Shown piece by piece: positions 11,614-14,341 of a stretch of 14,341 nucleotides of DNA; positions within the stretch are counted from its first letter, which is position 1, and each line of letters starts with the position of its first letter. The DNA is taken from NCBI GenBank assembly GCA_028702895.1, contig JAQVNZ010000018.1, forward strand, positions 1-14,341. Direction: 5' to 3'. The translations under genes were made by a program, and so were the position numbers. This stretch comes from Candidatus Iainarchaeum sp. (GTDB lineage: Archaea; Iainarchaeota; Iainarchaeia; Iainarchaeales; JAAZKV01). The notes under the pieces were generated by a model. It was not told the origin of the DNA. It saw nothing but the letters and a program-made list of their open reading frames with translations, and did not search any database.

Positions 11614-11876
11614 TTAATTATTTACACAGATAAGTATGATGAAGACTGGGTTAAATACTTTAAAAAATTAGACCATGAAGCAAAAATTAGAGTAGTAAAA
11701 AAATAAAAACTATTTTAGAATTTCCTAGTAAAAGACACCTTGGAGGAAAAGCCAAATTTTTTGTTGATGAAGTCGGACAAAATAGAATCACTTATAGAAT
11801 CTTTGATGAAGAAATAAGATTTTACTTTGTTGGAAACCATAAAGATTACGAAAAATGGTATAAACAATTTTTTTAA
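11614..11876 (+). pseudogene. RelE/ParE-family toxin, frameshifted and without a normal start
   Basis: Hand translation gives an N-terminal half, LIIYTDKYDEDWVKYFKKLD ... IRVVKK, read in the antitoxin frame straight after its TGA and ending at TAA 11704-11706. A C-terminal half, KTILEFPSKRHLGG ... FVGNHKDYEKWYKQFF, sits one base back in frame and ends at 11876. Joined, they form a full-length archaeal RelE/ParE toxin with its R-H-L-G-G, RITYRIF and VGNHKDYEKWY signatures. The break is at a run of seven A (11697-11703); one more A would restore the frame. No ATG, GTG or TTG starts the N-terminal half in frame. Decay of the toxin is the plain reading. Alternatives are a sequencing error or slippage, since the run matches a -1 slippery heptamer. 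Confidence 0.8.
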
Positions 11877-12025
11877 TAAATTATAATATTAAAAAAATTA
11901 AACTTATTAAATCATTTATTAACAATAGACAAAAACACTAGTTAACAATATAGTCTTATTTTCAAACCAACAAAACATTAATTTTAAACCAATAAATTAA
12001 AAACCACTTAAAACATCTTTTTAAT

Positions 12026-12976
12026 ATGAAAAAGATTTGTTTCAAATACTGGCCGCGTGAAAACAAAGATGATGATTTTTTTAAAAATTCTTTAAGGAAG
12101 CTTGGTTGTGAGATTGTTAGTGAAAAAGAAGCAGAAGTAATGTTTTTTTCTAGTTTTGTTAATGGAAAAAATATTGGACAAATTCCATCTGTTGAATTTA
12201 GTGGTAAAAAGGTTTTTCATACTGGAGAAAATATTAGAATCGACATGCATAAATGTGATTTTGCTTTTGGATTTGATTATGAAGAAGAAATTAATGATAA
12301 AAATTATTTAAGATTACCTCTTTATGTTTATTTTGGCGCTGGAAAAAATTTGATTAAACCAAAAAATTATGATTCTAATAAAATTTTAAAATCAAAAACT
12401 AGATTTTGTAATTATGTTTATTCAAAGGATGCGAAAGAAAGAGTAAAATTTTTTGATGATCTAGGCAAATATAAGAAAGTTGATGCACCTGGTAAAAGCT
12501 TGAATAATTGTGAGCCAATAGCACCTTCCAAATTAACCAATTTATCAAAAATAATTCAAAAAGCTGAAGGACTAAGTGGAAAATATGTTATTAGTTCTTT
12601 ACTCTCAAGACACCTAGATAATTGGAGAGAAGCAATAATAAATTATCAAAAAGACTATAAATTTTCAATAGCATTTGAAAATTCATCTTATCCTGGATAT
12701 ACTACTGAAAAAATATATCACCCAATGCTAGCTAATTCAATACCCATTTACTTTGGTAACCCAGAAATTTCTCGAGATTTTAATACAAAAAGCTTTGTAA
12801 ATTATCATGATTATAATGATTTTAAAAAAGTTTTTGATGTTGTAATTGATTTAGATTCTAATGAAAAAAAATATTTAAAAATGTTAAATGAACCTTGGCT
12901 TCGTGGCAATAAATTAAATAAGTGGATGGACTTAAAAAGAATAGAAAATCAATTTGAGATGATTTTAAATGAATAA
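12026..12976 (+). CDS. Family GT10 alpha-1,3/1,4-fucosyltransferase-like glycosyltransferase
   Basis: GT10 enzymes move fucose from GDP-fucose to GlcNAc or glucose in glycans. In this 316-residue protein, KVFHTGENIR and CDFAFGFDYE (about 66-90), YLRLPLYVYF, then KTRFCNYVYSK and KYKKVDAPGKSLNN form the N-terminal acceptor side. FENSSYPGYTTEKIYHPMLANSIPIYFG (217-244) is the strongly conserved donor-binding segment, with FENS, P-G-Y-x-T-E-K and I-P-I-Y-x-G. There is no membrane anchor, so it acts in the cytoplasm. A TATA-like AAATTAAAAACC (about 11993-12004) fits a leaderless start at ATG 12026. The Alg14-like gene follows 37 bp later. Fucose specificity is from family knowledge; no GDP-fucose synthesis gene is in view. 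Confidence 0.85.
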   Translation: MKKICFKYWPRENKDDDFFKNSLRKLGCEIVSEKEAEVMFFSSFVNGKNIGQIPSVEFSGKKVFHTGENIRIDMHKCDFAFGFDYEEEINDKNYLRLPLYVYFGAGKNLIKPKNYDSNKILKSKTRFCNYVYSKDAKERVKFFDDLGKYKKVDAPGKSLNNCEPIAPSKLTNLSKIIQKAEGLSGKYVISSLLSRHLDNWREAIINYQKDYKFSIAFENSSYPGYTTEKIYHPMLANSIPIYFGNPEISRDFNTKSFVNYHDYNDFKKVFDVVIDLDSNEKKYLKMLNEPWLRGNKLNKWMDLKRIENQFEMILNE

Positions 12977-13013
12977 AAATTTTAATATTTGTAAAAACTT
13001 TGGAGTTTTTTAA

Positions 13014-13466
13014 ATGAAAAATAAAAAAATTTGTATCGCTGCTTCAGCTGGAGGACACTTAACCGAAGTTTTACAACTTAAAGAGATTTGGAAAGGAAAA
13101 GATTACTTCTACATAAGTGATAATCGTATTAACGCAATTAGTTTATATAAAAAAGAAAAAGTATATTTTATTTTACCTCCAAGAAGAAGTTATACAAAAA
13201 CAGGAATTGCATTTATTCAAACATTACTTATTTTTTTAAAAGAACGGCCAGACATAATTATTTCTACTGGCGCAGAAATTGGTTATCCAGCTTTAATGTT
13301 AGGACGGTTGTTTAGAAAAAAAACTATTTATATTGAAACAATGTCAAGAATAAGCCCTAGTTTATGTGGAAAACTTGTTTATCCCTTTGTAACAAATTTT
13401 TATGTTCAATGGCCCGAATCAAAAAAATTCTTTCCAAAAGCAAAATATGTAGGAAGTGTTTTCTAA
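13014..13466 (+). CDS. Alg14/PssD-like glycosyltransferase subunit
   Basis: In this family the Alg14 half binds the lipid acceptor at the membrane and recruits the catalytic Alg13 half to add the second sugar, GlcNAc in eukaryotes and often glucuronate or galactose in bacterial PssDE pairs. The 150-residue protein shows ICIAASAGGHLTEVLQL (6-22, glycine-rich start), STGAEIGYPALMLG (84-97), TIYIETMSRIS (104-114) and FYVQWPESKKFFPKAKYVG, all usual for Alg14 and PssD. GGAG (13002-13005) stands 8 nt before the ATG. The next gene begins at the base after its stop (TAAATG), so the two are coupled. There is no clear N-terminal membrane helix; the hydrophobic stretch IAFIQTLLIFL (65-75) may attach it. 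Confidence 0.87.
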   Translation: MKNKKICIAASAGGHLTEVLQLKEIWKGKDYFYISDNRINAISLYKKEKVYFILPPRRSYTKTGIAFIQTLLIFLKERPDIIISTGAEIGYPALMLGRLFRKKTIYIETMSRISPSLCGKLVYPFVTNFYVQWPESKKFFPKAKYVGSVF

Positions 13467-13925
13467 ATGAAAATTTTTGTTACTATAGGTTCAATGAAAC
13501 CATTTGATAGATTAATAAGTGAAATTGATTTAATTGGAACAAAACACGAAATTTTTGCCCAAATTGGAGAAAGTGAATTAAAACCAAAAAATATTAAATG
13601 GAAAAAAATGTTAAATCAAACTGAATTTAAACAAAAAATTAAATGGGCAGACATTGTAATTTGTCATGGAGCAATAGTTACAATAACACAAGCATTATCA
13701 AATAATAAACAAGTAATAATCGTGCCAAGACAAAAAAAATTTGGCGAAGCGATTGATGATCATCAATTAGAAATTGCACCATTACTAGAAAAAAAATATG
13801 ATATAAAATCAATAACTAACATAAAGAATATTGAAAAATATTTAAAAAAATCAAATAAAAAAATAATTAAACCAAACGTTTCAAAAGAATTGGTAGAAGA
13901 AATAAAAAAATTAATTGATATTTAA
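13467..13925 (+). CDS. Alg13/PssE-like glycosyltransferase subunit
   Basis: This is the UDP-sugar-binding catalytic partner of the preceding gene, equal to the C-terminal half of family GT28 enzymes. It has 152 residues. MKIFVTIGSMKPFDRLI (1-17) is the family start (V-T-x-G-x-x-x-x-F-x-R-L). ADIVICHGAIVTITQAL (61-77) corresponds to the H-G-G-x-G-T-x-x-E-A-L sugar-nucleotide motif with changes, and VPRQKKFGEAIDDHQLEIA (86-104) is the conserved nucleotide-binding segment. The start codon directly follows the upstream stop. Its final 15 bp overlap the convergent glycosyltransferase gene. Whether it adds GlcNAc cannot be decided from sequence. Confidence 0.87.
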   Translation: MKIFVTIGSMKPFDRLISEIDLIGTKHEIFAQIGESELKPKNIKWKKMLNQTEFKQKIKWADIVICHGAIVTITQALSNNKQVIIVPRQKKFGEAIDDHQLEIAPLLEKKYDIKSITNIKNIEKYLKKSNKKIIKPNVSKELVEEIKKLIDI

Positions 13926-14341
13926 TTTATTATTTATTTTTCGCCACATTGAAATTAATTTAGTTTTTTTTAAGAAATAGCGTGTAAAAATAAAAAACCT
14001 ATTTTTCAAAAATAATTTATAATAGTAAAAATATCCAAAATTTTTTAAAACAACTTTTTCTGTTTCTATATAAGAAATATTATTTGAACTTATTCCACCC
14101 ATAGTCATTTGAGCAATAACTTTATCAATTTTTTTTATTTTAATATTTTCTTTTAAAAGATTACAAAAAAAATCAAAATCTGCCGAAGATTTATAATTTA
14201 AACTAAAAGGATGTTTTTGCAACCACTTTTTTTTAACAAATGCGCCTTGGTGTGGCGGCATAACTCCGTTTTTAATTTTATTAATAGACGCAATCCTTGA
14301 TTTTCTAACAATTGATTTTGTATCTGGATAAAAACATTCAA
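13911..14341 (-). CDS. Family 2 glycosyltransferase, N-terminus cut by window edge
   Basis: The minus-strand frame is open to the right edge, so the ATG at 14261 is internal and the true start lies outside. The visible 142 or so residues are the C-terminal part of a GT-A enzyme. ECFYPDTKSIVRKSRIASINKIKNGVMPPHQGAFVKKKWL is followed by FSLNYKSSADFDFFCNLLKE, where the S-S-A-D-F-D-F acidic segment and the P-H-Q-G-A-F motif are typical of WcaA-like GT2 enzymes, then VIAQMTMGGISS. The tail is basic and aromatic without a clear membrane segment. The donor-binding DxD half is missing from view. The gene is convergent with, and overlaps, the Alg13-like gene, closing a glycan cluster. The sugar transferred is unknown. 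Confidence 0.82.
   Translation of the reverse strand, partial: ECFYPDTKSIVRKSRIASINKIKNGVMPPHQGAFVKKKWLQKHPFSLNYKSSADFDFFCNLLKENIKIKKIDKVIAQMTMGGISSNNISYIETEKVVLKNFGYFYYYKLFLKNRFFIFTRYFLKKTKLISMWRKINNKLNIN

Overview
This is a very AT-rich window from an archaeon, most likely a small-genome DPANN lineage such as Woesearchaeota or Pacearchaeota; the phylum is inference. The archaeal signs are a TATA-binding protein, a STT3/AglB oligosaccharyltransferase, a eukaryote-like GlcNAc-1-phosphate transferase and an Alg13/Alg14 pair. TATA boxes lie about 25 bp before gene starts, several genes look leaderless, and others carry AGGTGAT or GGAG ribosome-binding sites.

Left part (1-4721): an incomplete minus-strand membrane protein; an AT-rich gap with a short tandem repeat; TBP; a solitary 5S rRNA; a possible small structured RNA that repeats the 3' end of the 5S gene; a guanidino-modifying enzyme with a complete catalytic set; a secreted coiled-coil protein; a small lipoprotein; a two-helix membrane protein; and a ferredoxin. 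Middle-left (4826-6928): the oligosaccharyltransferase, the last enzyme of protein N-glycosylation.

Middle (6963-11876): a cluster of four toxin-antitoxin-like modules around a GlcNAc-1-phosphate transferase. They are (i) an AbiE-like winged-helix protein plus nucleotidyltransferase on the minus strand, (ii) a TumE-like small protein followed by an HVO_A0114-type DNA-binding protein, (iii) a ribbon-helix-helix protein overlapping a MazF/PemK toxin, and (iv) a ribbon-helix-helix protein followed by a RelE/ParE toxin whose reading frame is broken. Each has its own palindrome in or near its control region, and the palindromes differ in sequence, so each module probably represses itself independently.

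Right part (12026-14341): a glycan-building run with a GT10 fucosyltransferase, an Alg14-like and an Alg13-like subunit in tight series, and an incomplete family 2 glycosyltransferase on the opposite strand. With the GlcNAc-1-phosphate transferase and the oligosaccharyltransferase, these suggest a lipid-linked glycan that starts with GlcNAc-1-P, is extended (possibly by GlcNAc and fucose), and is moved to asparagines of exported proteins. The secreted coiled-coil protein carries several candidate acceptor sites.
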